This document shows positions 33,344-41,636 of a stretch of DNA of 64,000 nucleotides, in pieces; positions within the stretch are counted from its first letter, which is position 1; every line of letters begins with the position of its first letter. This DNA is from Comamonadaceae bacterium. Its GTDB lineage: Bacteria; Pseudomonadota; Gammaproteobacteria; Burkholderiales; Burkholderiaceae_C. A model generated the notes under the pieces. It was not told where the DNA came from. It did not search any database and saw nothing but the letters and a program-made list of their open reading frames with translations. The translations under genes were made by a program, and so were the position numbers. The stretch lies in assembly GCA_027488985.1 (NCBI GenBank), contig JAIYAR010000003.1, positions 248,001 through 312,000 on the forward strand, read 5' to 3'.

Positions 33344-35023
33344 ATGGCCCAAGCCAAACTCATGCTGGACTACGTTTACAGCCACGAAAGCGCACACCCG
33401 GACCAGATCTTTATGACCCAGCCCACCGGGGGTGGTCAGGTCGTGGACTACACCTGGAAGCAGACACTGGACCAGGCGCGCCGCATGGCCGCCCACCTCA
33501 AGGCCCAGAACCTGGAGCCAGGCGCCCGGGTTGCTATCCTGTCCAAAAACTGCGCCCACTTCATCATGGCCGAATTGGCCATCTGGATGGCGGGCTGCAC
33601 CACGGTCGCCATTTTTCCGACCGAAACCGCCGACACGGTGCGCTATGTACTGGAGCACAGCGAAGCCAGCCTCTTGTTCGTTGGCAAACTCGATACCTTT
33701 GACCAGCAACAGCCGGGCATCCCCGCAGGCCTGCCCATCATTGCATTCCCGCTCGCACCAAAGAACAGCTACGAGTCGTGGGATGCAGTCACCGCTCGTA
33801 CCAAGCCCTTGGCAGGCAAGCCTGCACGCAGCGGCAAGGACATTGCCATCCTGATGTACACCTCAGGCTCCACCGGACAGCCCAAGGGTGTGATGCACAG
33901 CTTTGAGCGCATTACCGCCGCGGCAGAAGGTATCAACAACGACACTCAGGCACGCATTGGCGCCAACGTCCGTAACCGCATGCTGTCTTACCTTCCCCTG
34001 GCGCACGTGTTCGAGCGCGCTTGGGTGGAGTCCGCCACACTGGTAAACGGCAACACCCAGCTGTTTTTCGCTGAATCGCTGGATACTTTTATCCAAGACT
34101 TGAACCGCGCCAAGCCGGTTACCTTTATCTCGGTACCTCGCCTCTGGCTGAAGTTCCAGCAAGGCGTATTCGCCAAGATGCCGCCCAAGAAGTTGGACCG
34201 GCTGCTGAGCATCCCCATTCTGGGCAAGATCGTGGGCCGCAAAGTGCTCAAGGGCCTCGGCCTGGATCACGCATTACTGGCTGGCAGCGGCTCAGCTCCC
34301 ATCCCTGCCGAGCTGATTGCCTGGTACCGCCGCCTGGGCCTGAACCTGATCGAGGGTTACGCCATGACGGAGGACTTTGCGTACTCGCACAACTCCACCG
34401 ACAAGATCAACGCCCCCGGTTGCGTGGGCGTGCCGCTCAAGGGCGTGGAAGTACGCATTAGCGAAGAAGGCGAAGTGCTGATCAAGTCTCCAGGCCAGTT
34501 TGTGGGCTACTACAAGCGCCCGGACCTGGATGCTGAAGTGTTCACGGAAGACGGTTTCTTCCGCACCGGCGACAAAGGCGAGCGCCGTGCTGATGGCTTG
34601 CTCAAGCTCACCGGCCGCGTCAAGGAGCTCTTCAAAACCTCCAAAGGCAAGTACGTGGCGCCGGCACCAATTGAAAACCGCCTCAACGCCTGCCCCCGCA
34701 TCGAAACCAGCATGGTGTCGGGCGTGGGCCAGCCATCAGCCTACGCCATCGTGGTGTTGGCTGAAACTGTGCGCCCCCAGATCAAGGACGCAGCCTTCAA
34801 AGCCGAGATCCATGCCGAACTGGAGCAACTGCTAGACAGCGTGAACGCCGAACTGGCCGACTACGAAAAGCTGCAGATGCTGGTGGTGGCACCCGAGCCG
34901 TGGTCCATTGAGAACGGCATGCTGACCCCTACCATGAAGATCAAGCGCGCCCGTATCGAGTCTGCGGTCGAACCGCAATTGGTCCACTGGTATAGCGGCA
35001 AGGAAAAGGTACGTTGGGCTTGA
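33344..35023 (+). CDS. AMP-binding long-chain acyl-CoA synthetase
   Basis: 559 aa, ANL superfamily. It activates a fatty acid with ATP to acyl-AMP and then acyl-CoA. The P-loop-like motif is MYTSGSTGQPKGV (about 172-184); later motifs are GYAMTE, FRTGDKGE and the hinge/lysine segment LTGRVKELFKTSKGKYVAP. The sequence is of the FACS (FadD15-like) type. An AAGGAGA ribosome site precedes the ATG and a strong terminator follows, so it is a single-gene unit. The 227 bases upstream separate it from the divergent cysteine hydrolase and hold no other gene. Confidence 0.92.
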   Translation: MAQAKLMLDYVYSHESAHPDQIFMTQPTGGGQVVDYTWKQTLDQARRMAAHLKAQNLEPGARVAILSKNCAHFIMAELAIWMAGCTTVAIFPTETADTVRYVLEHSEASLLFVGKLDTFDQQQPGIPAGLPIIAFPLAPKNSYESWDAVTARTKPLAGKPARSGKDIAILMYTSGSTGQPKGVMHSFERITAAAEGINNDTQARIGANVRNRMLSYLPLAHVFERAWVESATLVNGNTQLFFAESLDTFIQDLNRAKPVTFISVPRLWLKFQQGVFAKMPPKKLDRLLSIPILGKIVGRKVLKGLGLDHALLAGSGSAPIPAELIAWYRRLGLNLIEGYAMTEDFAYSHNSTDKINAPGCVGVPLKGVEVRISEEGEVLIKSPGQFVGYYKRPDLDAEVFTEDGFFRTGDKGERRADGLLKLTGRVKELFKTSKGKYVAPAPIENRLNACPRIETSMVSGVGQPSAYAIVVLAETVRPQIKDAAFKAEIHAELEQLLDSVNAELADYEKLQMLVVAPEPWSIENGMLTPTMKIKRARIESAVEPQLVHWYSGKEKVRWA

Positions 35024-35041
35024 GAAAAGCGACTACCGTCC

Positions 35042-35061
35042 AGGGCCTTCGGGCCCTTTTT
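35042..35061 (+). terminator. Rho-independent terminator
   Basis: AGGGCC-TTCG-GGCCCT stem with a UUCG tetraloop, followed by TTTTTC. It ends the acyl-CoA synthetase gene. Confidence 0.92.
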
Positions 35062-35112
35062 CTTTGGCGGAACCGGCCAACCCTATTAGAGATAGTGGAT
35101 TGAACTTCCTCG

Positions 35113-35139
35113 TTAGCACTCTCCTCCAACGAGTGCTAA
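35113..35139 (+). promoter_or_regulatory. CIRCE element (HrcA operator) upstream of rpoH
   Basis: TTAGCACTC, 9 bases, GAGTGCTAA: a perfect match to the CIRCE consensus, 29 bases before the rpoH ATG. HrcA binding here would repress rpoH, tying sigma-32 supply to the GroE/HrcA loop. Confidence 0.95.
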
Positions 35140-35167
35140 TATGAAGCCTGAAGAGAAGGAGTTCCCT

Positions 35168-36109
35168 ATGTCCGCATTGATTGCCGCCCCCCGCACCGCT
35201 CTGGCCACGGCCAACCCGTGGTCATTGGTGCCGCCGCTGGGGAATCTGGACGCCTATATTTCTGCGGCCAACCGACTACCCATGCTCACCTTGGAAGAAG
35301 AGCAGGAGTACGCCCGCAAGTTCAAGAACGAGAACGATCTTGAAGCTGCCGGTAAGTTAGTGCTCTCTCACTTGCGTTTGGTAGTGTCTGTGGCCCGCCA
35401 ATACTTGGGTTACGGTCTGCCCCATGGTGACTTGATTCAGGAAGGCAATGTCGGCCTGATGAAGGCGGTCAAGCGCTTCGACCCCGAACAAGGTGTGCGC
35501 TTGGTGAGCTACGCGCTGCACTGGATCAAGGCCGAAATCCACGAATACATCCTGAAAAACTGGCGCATGGTGAAGGTGGCCACCACCAAAGCGCAGCGCA
35601 AACTGTTTTTCAATCTGCGTTCCATGAAGCAACGCTTCAAGGGGGAAGACGCTGCGGCCGACCTGGACACCCACCGCGACACGCTGAACACCGAGCAGGT
35701 CAACACCATGGCCCGGGAGCTGAACGTAAAGCCTGAAGAAGTGCTGGAAATGGAAGCGCGCCTCGCCGGCGGTGACGTGCTGCTGGACCCCAGCCCCTCG
35801 GAAGACGGCGAAGACGCCTTCGGCCCTATTGCCTATCTAACCGACACCAACCATGAGCCGGTAGCCATGATCGAGGCGCGCCAGCGCGATGTGTTGGCCA
35901 CCGACGGGATTGCCATCGCCCTGGCCAGCCTGGACGACCGCAGCCGTCGCATCGTCGAAGAGCGCTGGCTCAAGGTGAACGACGACAACTCTGGCGGCAT
36001 GACACTGCATGACCTGGCGGCTGAATATGGCGTGAGCGCCGAGCGCATCCGCCAGATCGAAGTGGCCGCCATGAAGAAGATGAAAACGGCGCTTGCCGCC
36101 TACGCCTGA
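35168..36109 (+). CDS. rpoH: RNA polymerase heat-shock sigma factor sigma-32
   Basis: 313 aa from the ATG at 35168, which has AAGGAG upstream; an in-frame ATG at 35141 lies next to CIRCE and is less likely. Sigma-70 regions are clear: region 2 (HLRLVVSVARQYLGYGLPHG, DLIQEGNVGLMKAVKRFDPE), the RpoH box (TTKAQRKLFFNLR), and region 4.2 (LHDLAAEYGVSAERIRQIEV). It directs transcription of chaperone and protease genes on heat shock. Regulation by HrcA through CIRCE is indicated by sequence. Confidence 0.97.
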   Translation: MSALIAAPRTALATANPWSLVPPLGNLDAYISAANRLPMLTLEEEQEYARKFKNENDLEAAGKLVLSHLRLVVSVARQYLGYGLPHGDLIQEGNVGLMKAVKRFDPEQGVRLVSYALHWIKAEIHEYILKNWRMVKVATTKAQRKLFFNLRSMKQRFKGEDAAADLDTHRDTLNTEQVNTMARELNVKPEEVLEMEARLAGGDVLLDPSPSEDGEDAFGPIAYLTDTNHEPVAMIEARQRDVLATDGIAIALASLDDRSRRIVEERWLKVNDDNSGGMTLHDLAAEYGVSAERIRQIEVAAMKKMKTALAAYA

Positions 36110-36157
36110 TGGTGCTGCGGCACATGCCGCCTAACTTCACGCACAATGCCTCTGCCG

Positions 36158-36179
36158 GCCCCGCCAGCAGGGGCTTTTT
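36158..36179 (+). terminator. Rho-independent terminator of rpoH
   Basis: GCCCC stem, 7-base loop, GGGGC, then TTTTT. It lies 49 bases after the rpoH stop and just before the Bug gene. Confidence 0.8.
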
Positions 36180-36195
36180 CTTGGACACCAATCCG

Positions 36196-37191
36196 ATGAC
36201 AACTACACGCCGCACCGCCACAGTTGCTATGCTTTCCATAGCTGCTTGCGCAACATCCACGTGCGCTTACGCCCAAAAAACCACTCAAACTACGGTATGG
36301 CCGATCAAGCCGGTTCGCATTGTCGTCGGGTTTCCGGCGGGGTCGTCGCCGGACCTGACAGCACGCGCCTTTGCTGAACCTCTCTCCAAAGCCCTTGGTC
36401 AACCGGTGATTGTGGAAAACAAAGTGGGCGCCGCTGGCAATATTGCCGCGGATGCGGTGGCAAAAGCCACCGATGACCACACCATCGGGCTGATGATCAA
36501 CGGCAACATGACGATTGCCAAGCTGCTGAATCCCAAACTCAGCTATGACCCGCTCAGGGATTTGACCCACGTCAGTCTCTTGGGCGTGTCGCCCTTGGTC
36601 CTGACCGCACCTGTCAACGCACCCGGCAATACGGCGGCTGAGTTTCTTGCAGCAGCGCGCGCGGCCGGTGACAAATGGAACTACGGCACACCGGGGGTCG
36701 GCACGGTAGGGCATCTGGGGATGGAGTTACTCAAGACCAAAGCACGCCTCGCCGCAGTGCACGTGCCTTACGCCGGTTACCCGCAGGTGGCAACCGCCAT
36801 GATTGGCGGGGATTTGCAACTCAGCCTGCTGCCTCCAGCCTTGGCCGCTGCCCAGATCAGGGCGGGCAAGCTCAAAGCCATCGGCATCACGGCCAGCGTT
36901 CGCAGTGCCTTGATACCGGAGATTCCCAGCCTGTCGGAAGCCGGTGTGAAAGACCTGAACCTGGAGATCTGGAACGCAGTGGCCGCCCCCAACAGCATTC
37001 CCAAGCCGGTGGTGGCGCGACTGTCTGCCTTGTTCAGCGAAATCGCCCGCAGCCCGGAGATGCGGCAAAAGATGTTCCAGCAAGGCTGGACAGTACAAGG
37101 CACTTCGGCTGAAGGACTGACCAACCGCGTAAAGGCAGACACCGCTTTACTCGGCAGCATCATTGCCCAGCAAAACATCAAAACCGACTGA
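36196..37191 (+). CDS. Bug-family (TctC) periplasmic solute-binding protein
   Basis: 331 aa from the ATG at 36196 (MTTTRRTATVAMLSIAACAT). A signal peptide is cut near CAYA (about 25); the mature part has the Bug fold (WPIKPVRIVVGFPAGSSPDLTAR, VENKVGAAGNIAADAVAKA, HVPYAGYPQVATAMIGGDL). Such proteins feed tripartite carboxylate transporters or sense small carboxylates. No TctA/TctB genes are nearby, which is common in Burkholderiales. The hydrophobic core of the signal peptide is encoded by a copy of the dispersed repeat (R7). Confidence 0.92.
   Translation: MTTTRRTATVAMLSIAACATSTCAYAQKTTQTTVWPIKPVRIVVGFPAGSSPDLTARAFAEPLSKALGQPVIVENKVGAAGNIAADAVAKATDDHTIGLMINGNMTIAKLLNPKLSYDPLRDLTHVSLLGVSPLVLTAPVNAPGNTAAEFLAAARAAGDKWNYGTPGVGTVGHLGMELLKTKARLAAVHVPYAGYPQVATAMIGGDLQLSLLPPALAAAQIRAGKLKAIGITASVRSALIPEIPSLSEAGVKDLNLEIWNAVAAPNSIPKPVVARLSALFSEIARSPEMRQKMFQQGWTVQGTSAEGLTNRVKADTALLGSIIAQQNIKTD
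36226..36270 (+). repeat. Dispersed repeat copy R7 (signal peptide of the Bug protein)
   Basis: Sense strand reads GCTATGCTTTCCATAGCTGC, TTGCGCAACATCCACG, TGCGCTTACG. It encodes AMLSIAACATSTCAYA, the h-region and cleavage region of the signal peptide. Confidence 0.8.
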
Positions 37192-37203
37192 GCCAATAAC
37201 CCG

Positions 37204-37234
37204 ACCCGCCATGCCACACACGCGGCAGGCGGGT
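37204..37234. terminator. Stem-loop between convergent genes
   Basis: ACCCGCC-a-TGCC pairs with GGCA-GGCGGGT around an 8-base loop. It lies between the converging Bug and Sco genes and has no clear T run, so factor-independent termination is uncertain. Confidence 0.5.
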
Positions 37235-37259
37235 GTGTGTCATCAAGGTTGTCGGCCGC

Positions 37260-37865
37260 TCAAGACTTCAGCAACTGCTTGATGTCGGTGGCGAGCACTT
37301 GGGCGCCGCTTCCGTAACGGGTAAATAGGCGCAGGTTCCCTTGGGTGTCGTAGATATAGCTGCCCGCAGAGTGATCCATGGTGTAGCTGGTGGGGGTCTG
37401 GCCGTTAACCCGCTTGTAGTAGACCTTGAAATCTTTGGCCAAAGCTTCCAGCTTCTCCGGCGTGGTGTACAGCGCGAGGAAGGTCGGGTCGAAGTTCTCC
37501 ATGTAGCCCTTGAGTACCTCGGGCGTGTCGCGCGCAGGGTCTACGGTGACAAAAATGCCCTGCAGCTTGTCGCCATCGGCGCCCAGCGCCTTTTTCACTT
37601 CCGCCAACTCCGCCATCGATGTAGGGCAGACATCCGGACATTGGGTGTAGCCGAAGAACATGACCACCACTTTGCCCTTGAAATCCGCAAGGCGGCGTAC
37701 CTTGCCATTGTGGTCTGTCATTTCGAAGTCTTTGGCGTAGCTGGCCCCAGTGACATCCACCGAGGAAAACTTGGGCCTGGACTCAGAACAAGCGCTCAAA
37801 AGGCCACCAGTGCCCGCCAATACTGCGCCAGCAGCTATGAATTGAATAGCAGAACGTTTATTCAT
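37260..37865 (-). CDS. SCO1/SenC copper chaperone lipoprotein
   Basis: 201 aa, thioredoxin fold. Copper-binding Cys76 and Cys80 in QCPDVCPTS and His in YTMDHSAGS are present. A lipoprotein signal peptide ends at lipobox LSAC (Cys26), so it sits on the periplasmic face of the inner membrane. It delivers copper to the CuA site of oxidase subunit II. Last gene of the surf1-to-sco unit; its ATG overlaps the ctaB stop by 4 bases. Its signal-peptide core is a dispersed repeat copy (R8). Confidence 0.93.
   Translation of the reverse strand: MNKRSAIQFIAAGAVLAGTGGLLSACSESRPKFSSVDVTGASYAKDFEMTDHNGKVRRLADFKGKVVVMFFGYTQCPDVCPTSMAELAEVKKALGADGDKLQGIFVTVDPARDTPEVLKGYMENFDPTFLALYTTPEKLEALAKDFKVYYKRVNGQTPTSYTMDHSAGSYIYDTQGNLRLFTRYGSGAQVLATDIKQLLKS
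37821..37850 (-). repeat. Dispersed repeat copy R8 (signal peptide of Sco)
   Basis: Sense strand reads GCTATTCAATTCATAGCTGC then TGGCGCAGTA. It encodes [10 protein letters not shown] in the h-region of the lipoprotein signal peptide. Only the 5' half of the family is present. Confidence 0.7.
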
Positions 37866-38758
37866 AAAAGGTAATGATCCAGAAGCAAAGCTGCAAAAAG
37901 CACGCTCAGGTGAATGAGCGAAAAGCGGAAGGTAGCGCGAGCCAGTTCATCCGAATAGTTACGCAAGAGGCGCACCGCGTACCAGCAGAAACCCAGGCAT
38001 AGGCCGACGGCCACGATGAGATACAGCCAATGGCTCATGCCATAGACAAATGGCAGCAGACACGCAGCCAGCAGCATGAAGGTGTAGAGCAGTATCTGCA
38101 GGCGGGTGAACTCACTGCCATGGGTCACCGGCAACATGGGCAGGCCGGACTTGCGGTAATCCTCCACCCGGTAGAGCGCCAGCGCCCAGAAGTGCGGAGG
38201 CGTCCAGAGGAAAATGATCAGGAACAGTATGAGTGCTTCCGGCCCTACATCACCGGTCATCGCCGACCAGCCTAGCACGGGCGGCATGGCGCCGGAAGCG
38301 CCACCGATGACGATGTTCTGGGGCGTCAAGGGTTTCAGAATTACGGTGTAGATGACGGCGTAACCCACAAACGTGGCGAATGTGAGCCACATGGTGAGTG
38401 GGTTGACCCACACATACAAAATGGCGGAGCCGGCTGCGCACAACAGTGCGGAGAAGATCAAGGTTTGTGTGTCGCTGAGCTCCCCCCGGGCAGTGGGCCG
38501 CCATGAGGTTCGCTTCATCTTGGCGTCAATGCCTTTTTCGACAATGCAATTGAACGCAGCAGCGGCTCCGGCCACGAGGTAAATGCCAGCGCAGGCTATT
38601 GCGGCCAGCGTAATTTGTGCACTTGATGGTGCACCCGGCACGGCGAGGACCATGCCGATCAGCGCGCAAAACACGATCAATTGGATGACCCGCGGCTTGG
38701 TCAGTGCATGAAACTGGGCCAGCACCGAAGGCTTTGGGGCAGCAGCTTGTACAGTCAT
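37862..38758 (-). CDS. ctaB: Protoheme IX farnesyltransferase (heme O synthase)
   Basis: 298-aa UbiA-family membrane enzyme with about nine helices that adds a farnesyl group to heme B, giving heme O. Prenyl-diphosphate motif: [17 protein letters not shown] (about 68-84); TKPRVI near the N-terminus is also diagnostic. It feeds CtaA just upstream. The genes are 12 bases apart. Confidence 0.95.
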   Translation of the reverse strand: MTVQAAAPKPSVLAQFHALTKPRVIQLIVFCALIGMVLAVPGAPSSAQITLAAIACAGIYLVAGAAAAFNCIVEKGIDAKMKRTSWRPTARGELSDTQTLIFSALLCAAGSAILYVWVNPLTMWLTFATFVGYAVIYTVILKPLTPQNIVIGGASGAMPPVLGWSAMTGDVGPEALILFLIIFLWTPPHFWALALYRVEDYRKSGLPMLPVTHGSEFTRLQILLYTFMLLAACLLPFVYGMSHWLYLIVAVGLCLGFCWYAVRLLRNYSDELARATFRFSLIHLSVLFAALLLDHYLL

Positions 38759-38770
38759 TCGAGCTCTCTT

Positions 38771-39925
38771 CTATTCCATCTGTCTGTGGTCTGCAGCGCC
38801 GCATTTGGCAACTACCATGACCCATACCAACACCATCACCAGCGCGCCGGCTCCGCCGGTGTGCATCACAGCGGCCAACAGGGGCCAGCCCAGCACCACA
38901 TTGCTGAGCCCGGTTGCGAGCTGCAACACCAGCAAACCGGCCAGCCATTGCGCTGGTTTGGTCATTGCAGCATGCCGCCACAGCGCCCACGCCAGAGTAC
39001 CCAAAACCAGCACGGTGAGGCCGGCCAACAGTCGGTGCCCCATGTGGATCGCCGTCAATGCCTGGAAGCTCAAATGCTCGCCGGAGGCTGTCAGCCCGAG
39101 AGGGCGCCAGACTTCCAAGGCCGCTTGCCAGTCCATGGCTGGCCACATCACCCCCTGACAACCCGGAAACTCGTTACATGCCAGGACGGCGTAATTGGTG
39201 CTCACCCAAGCCCCGGACGCTGCTTGCACGATCAACATCACCATGGCCACCACGGCCCAAGGGAAGACCCAAGGCGCTACCGGACGAACCTTCAAACCGG
39301 ATTGGCGATGTCCCACCGTGGCGCCGTGTGCCGCCTGCGCCATCAATAGCGCCAGCAGGGTGTAGCCGCCCAGCAAATGCAAAGTGACAATGGCGGGGAA
39401 CAACTTCATGGTGACTGTCAATGCGCCAAAAGCACCTTGAATGCACACCCAGACCAAGGTGAAGCTTGCCCACCACGGGTTCGGCGCATGGATATCGTTG
39501 GTCTTCCGTGCCCGCCAGGCAAGCACCACCATCAGCGTAATCAAAGCACCCACCGAGGTGGCCATATAGCGGTGAACCATTTCGATCCAGGCTTTTCCAT
39601 GGGTGACCGGTCCCCCAGGCAGTGCGGATTGAGCCTCAGCGATTTCATGTCGCGCCCCCAAAGGGCTGGCATTTCCATAACATCCGGGCCAGTCAGGGCA
39701 ACCTAGCCCGCTGTCAGTGAGCCGGGTAAATGCCCCGAACAACACCAGATCAAAGGTCAAAAACAAGGTAATGACCACCAAAGCCTGGTAGCGGCCGACA
39801 GCACTCTTGTTCCGGTTGCGCAAATAGACCCAAAGGGCGGGCACAGAAGCCACCAGAGCGCCTATAAGCAGGACGCGAAGGATGGGGGAAAGGTCGTACA
39901 GATTCGTTTCCATGGAAGCACTCAA
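38771..39925 (-). CDS. ctaA: Heme A synthase (COX15/CtaA)
   Basis: 384 aa, eight predicted helices. It converts heme O to heme A for subunit I. Conserved His residues lie in WIEMVHRYMATSVG, TLHLLGGY, IHMGHRLLAG and VMHTGGAGA, and the GAFTRLTDSGLGCPDWPGC loop is characteristic of the COX15 type. The ATG overlaps the stop of the upstream gene (ATGA). Confidence 0.95.
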   Translation of the reverse strand: MSASMETNLYDLSPILRVLLIGALVASVPALWVYLRNRNKSAVGRYQALVVITLFLTFDLVLFGAFTRLTDSGLGCPDWPGCYGNASPLGARHEIAEAQSALPGGPVTHGKAWIEMVHRYMATSVGALITLMVVLAWRARKTNDIHAPNPWWASFTLVWVCIQGAFGALTVTMKLFPAIVTLHLLGGYTLLALLMAQAAHGATVGHRQSGLKVRPVAPWVFPWAVVAMVMLIVQAASGAWVSTNYAVLACNEFPGCQGVMWPAMDWQAALEVWRPLGLTASGEHLSFQALTAIHMGHRLLAGLTVLVLGTLAWALWRHAAMTKPAQWLAGLLVLQLATGLSNVVLGWPLLAAVMHTGGAGALVMVLVWVMVVAKCGAADHRQME

Positions 39926-40614
39926 TCGCGCCCAGCGCGGTCCCAGAAGCGGGCTGCGCGCATCAATTGGTCGAGATCACGTTTCGCTTTAAGGGCGGTC
40001 TCGGCGTTCAGTCCGGCAGGAAAACGCATCATCCAATTTCCCAGCGGATCCACCACGTACAAGTGTTCATTCAGGGCATGCCCTTCGCCGGCTTGAAGCC
40101 ATTGGGCAAGGGCTGCGGGTGGCACGCGCAGCACCGTGGCGTCTTTGAGCGCCGGAATGATCTCGGGCGGGACGGGCGCGTCATCATTGATCAGCCAGAC
40201 GCGGTCAAGGCGGTCTTTTTCCTTGCCCAGCGTTTCGCGAAGCTGGCGCTGCAGGTAAAGATGCTGCTGGCACTGCGCTTCGCACGCGCCACCAGCAACA
40301 CTCACAAACAACCACTGACCTTTGAGCGTGGGCAACATCACGGACTCGCCTGTGAGGTTTTTCGCCTCTACTACAGGCAAAGGACGCTGCGGGTCGATCA
40401 GCTCCCCGAAATTGCGTCGGCCCTCCGGACGGATCACGTAGTAGGTGAAATAAGAGGCAATGACGGGCGCAGCGCAAACCAGCATCACCAGCAACATGCG
40501 CAGTCTGCCGCCGCGGGTGTCCACTGCGGCGGTTTGCAACTGACCCGATGGTTCAGGCAAGGAATGCACAGTAAGCCCGAGGGGTTGGTCGTCGTGGACG
40601 GGTGCGCTAGACAT
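39922..40614 (-). CDS. Membrane-anchored thioredoxin-fold protein of the cox locus
   Basis: 230 aa from the ATG at 40614, overlapping the surf1 end by 8 bases. One N-terminal membrane helix (MLLVMLVCAAPVIASYFTYYV, about 40-60) is followed by a periplasmic domain with SCO/thioredoxin-like strands (KGQWLFVSVAGGACEAQCQ). The Cys pair here is CEAQC, a CxxxC spacing like Sco, so a copper or redox role in oxidase assembly is plausible. The family is usually annotated as hypothetical. The function is inferred from position between surf1 and ctaA. Confidence 0.75.
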   Translation of the reverse strand: MSSAPVHDDQPLGLTVHSLPEPSGQLQTAAVDTRGGRLRMLLVMLVCAAPVIASYFTYYVIRPEGRRNFGELIDPQRPLPVVEAKNLTGESVMLPTLKGQWLFVSVAGGACEAQCQQHLYLQRQLRETLGKEKDRLDRVWLINDDAPVPPEIIPALKDATVLRVPPAALAQWLQAGEGHALNEHLYVVDPLGNWMMRFPAGLNAETALKAKRDLDQLMRAARFWDRAGRD

Positions 40615-41359
40615 GGGTAGAGGAATCCTTGGAAGAAACGATGAGCGGGCGCAATTGGAACCAGACAAACAATCCTGCGAATAGAGCCGCCAGAGCGAAC
40701 CACTGGACGGCATAGCCATAGTGCTTCTCAACACCCAGATTGACTACCGGCCAATCACGCCTCAAGCCTTCTGAGGCGGGGCTGGTTTCCACCACAGTGA
40801 AGTCGGTTCGCAAAGCGATCCCGAACTCTTGTTTGAACGATTGCAAGTCGAGATTTTGCCGGATCGGCCCGACTGCTGCGCTCCCCGGTTCATAAAGCTT
40901 GGAAGGAGGCAAGGCGATTCGCCCATCCAGCTGCACGATGCCCTTAGGGGTTTGCACCTCGGGCAAACTTTCCCGCTCGACAAAATTGCGAGGGGCCCAT
41001 CCCCGCTGGACCATCACCACCATGCCGCTTCCTTCGAGACGCAGGGGAGTCATCACGTAGAAGCCAACTTTGGCAGACATCTGCCGGTTATCCAAGTACA
41101 CCGTCTGAGCGGCCAACCACTCACCACGTAGGCGCACGGCCTGATGGAGCAAAGCCTCGGCGACATTACCTTCCACCAACGCAGTCCCGGTGAGCGGTTG
41201 CCGATTGATGCCGTCGCTCATCTGCTGCGCGAGAGCTTCTTTCTGAGCGGCTCTGCGCAGCTGCCAAAAACCGAGGGACAGCGTGATCGTCACAGCAAAG
41301 CACGCGGTTATCGCAATCCATAACCATCGCAAGCGGTGGTTCACGTAATAATTCTTCAC
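40607..41359 (-). CDS. SURF1 family cytochrome oxidase assembly protein
   Basis: About 250 aa with an N-terminal helix (LWIAITACFAVTITLSLGFW) followed by QLRRAAQKEAL, the large periplasmic domain (VYLDNRQMSAKVGFYVMTPL; QRGWAPRN) and a C-terminal helix (YGYAVQWFALAALFAGLFVW). It helps insert heme A into subunit I. A GTG at 41359 with AAGG 8 bases upstream is chosen as start; the frame stays open to 41449, but that would run deep into the opposite gene. This GTG abuts the ATG of the opposite-strand DUF2909 gene directly. Confidence 0.88.
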   Translation of the reverse strand: MKNYYVNHRLRWLWIAITACFAVTITLSLGFWQLRRAAQKEALAQQMSDGINRQPLTGTALVEGNVAEALLHQAVRLRGEWLAAQTVYLDNRQMSAKVGFYVMTPLRLEGSGMVVMVQRGWAPRNFVERESLPEVQTPKGIVQLDGRIALPPSKLYEPGSAAVGPIRQNLDLQSFKQEFGIALRTDFTVVETSPASEGLRRDWPVVNLGVEKHYGYAVQWFALAALFAGLFVWFQLRPLIVSSKDSSTHV

Positions 41360-41581
41360 ATGACGTACCTTGTAACACTCGCCTTTGTGACGATTCTCAG
41401 CAGTCTCGCAGCCGCCCTGTATTTCATGCTCCGTGGCGGAAGCTCCCAAAGTTCCAAATCAAAGAACATGGCGCGGGCACTGGGTTTGCGGGTCGGCGTA
41501 TCCATATTTCTGTTTCTCTGTATCTTGCTGGCATGGAAGCTGGGTTATATCCATCCCACCGGCATTCCCGAAGGTCGCTGA
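41360..41581 (+). CDS. Twin transmembrane protein (DUF2909-like)
   Basis: 73 aa with two membrane helices (YLVTLAFVTILSSLAAALYFML and VGVSIFLFLCILLAWKLGYI) joined by a polar loop. It lies inverted inside the cox locus, between coxC and surf1, and begins at the base next to the SURF1 start. A strong hairpin ends it. The role is unknown; position suggests oxidase assembly. Confidence 0.8.
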   Translation: MTYLVTLAFVTILSSLAAALYFMLRGGSSQSSKSKNMARALGLRVGVSIFLFLCILLAWKLGYIHPTGIPEGR

Positions 41582-41593
41582 CTACTTTCCAGC

Positions 41594-41621
41594 AAAAAGG
41601 GCACCCAAGGGTGCCCTTTTT
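41594..41621. terminator. Bidirectional rho-independent terminator
   Basis: Perfect 13-bp stem AAAAAGGGCACCC/GGGTGCCCTTTTT with an AA loop, flanked by A and T runs. It ends both the DUF2909 gene (+) and coxC (-), so surf1 to sco must have its own promoter. Confidence 0.95.
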
Positions 41622-41636
41622 CCGAAATGAACCGGA

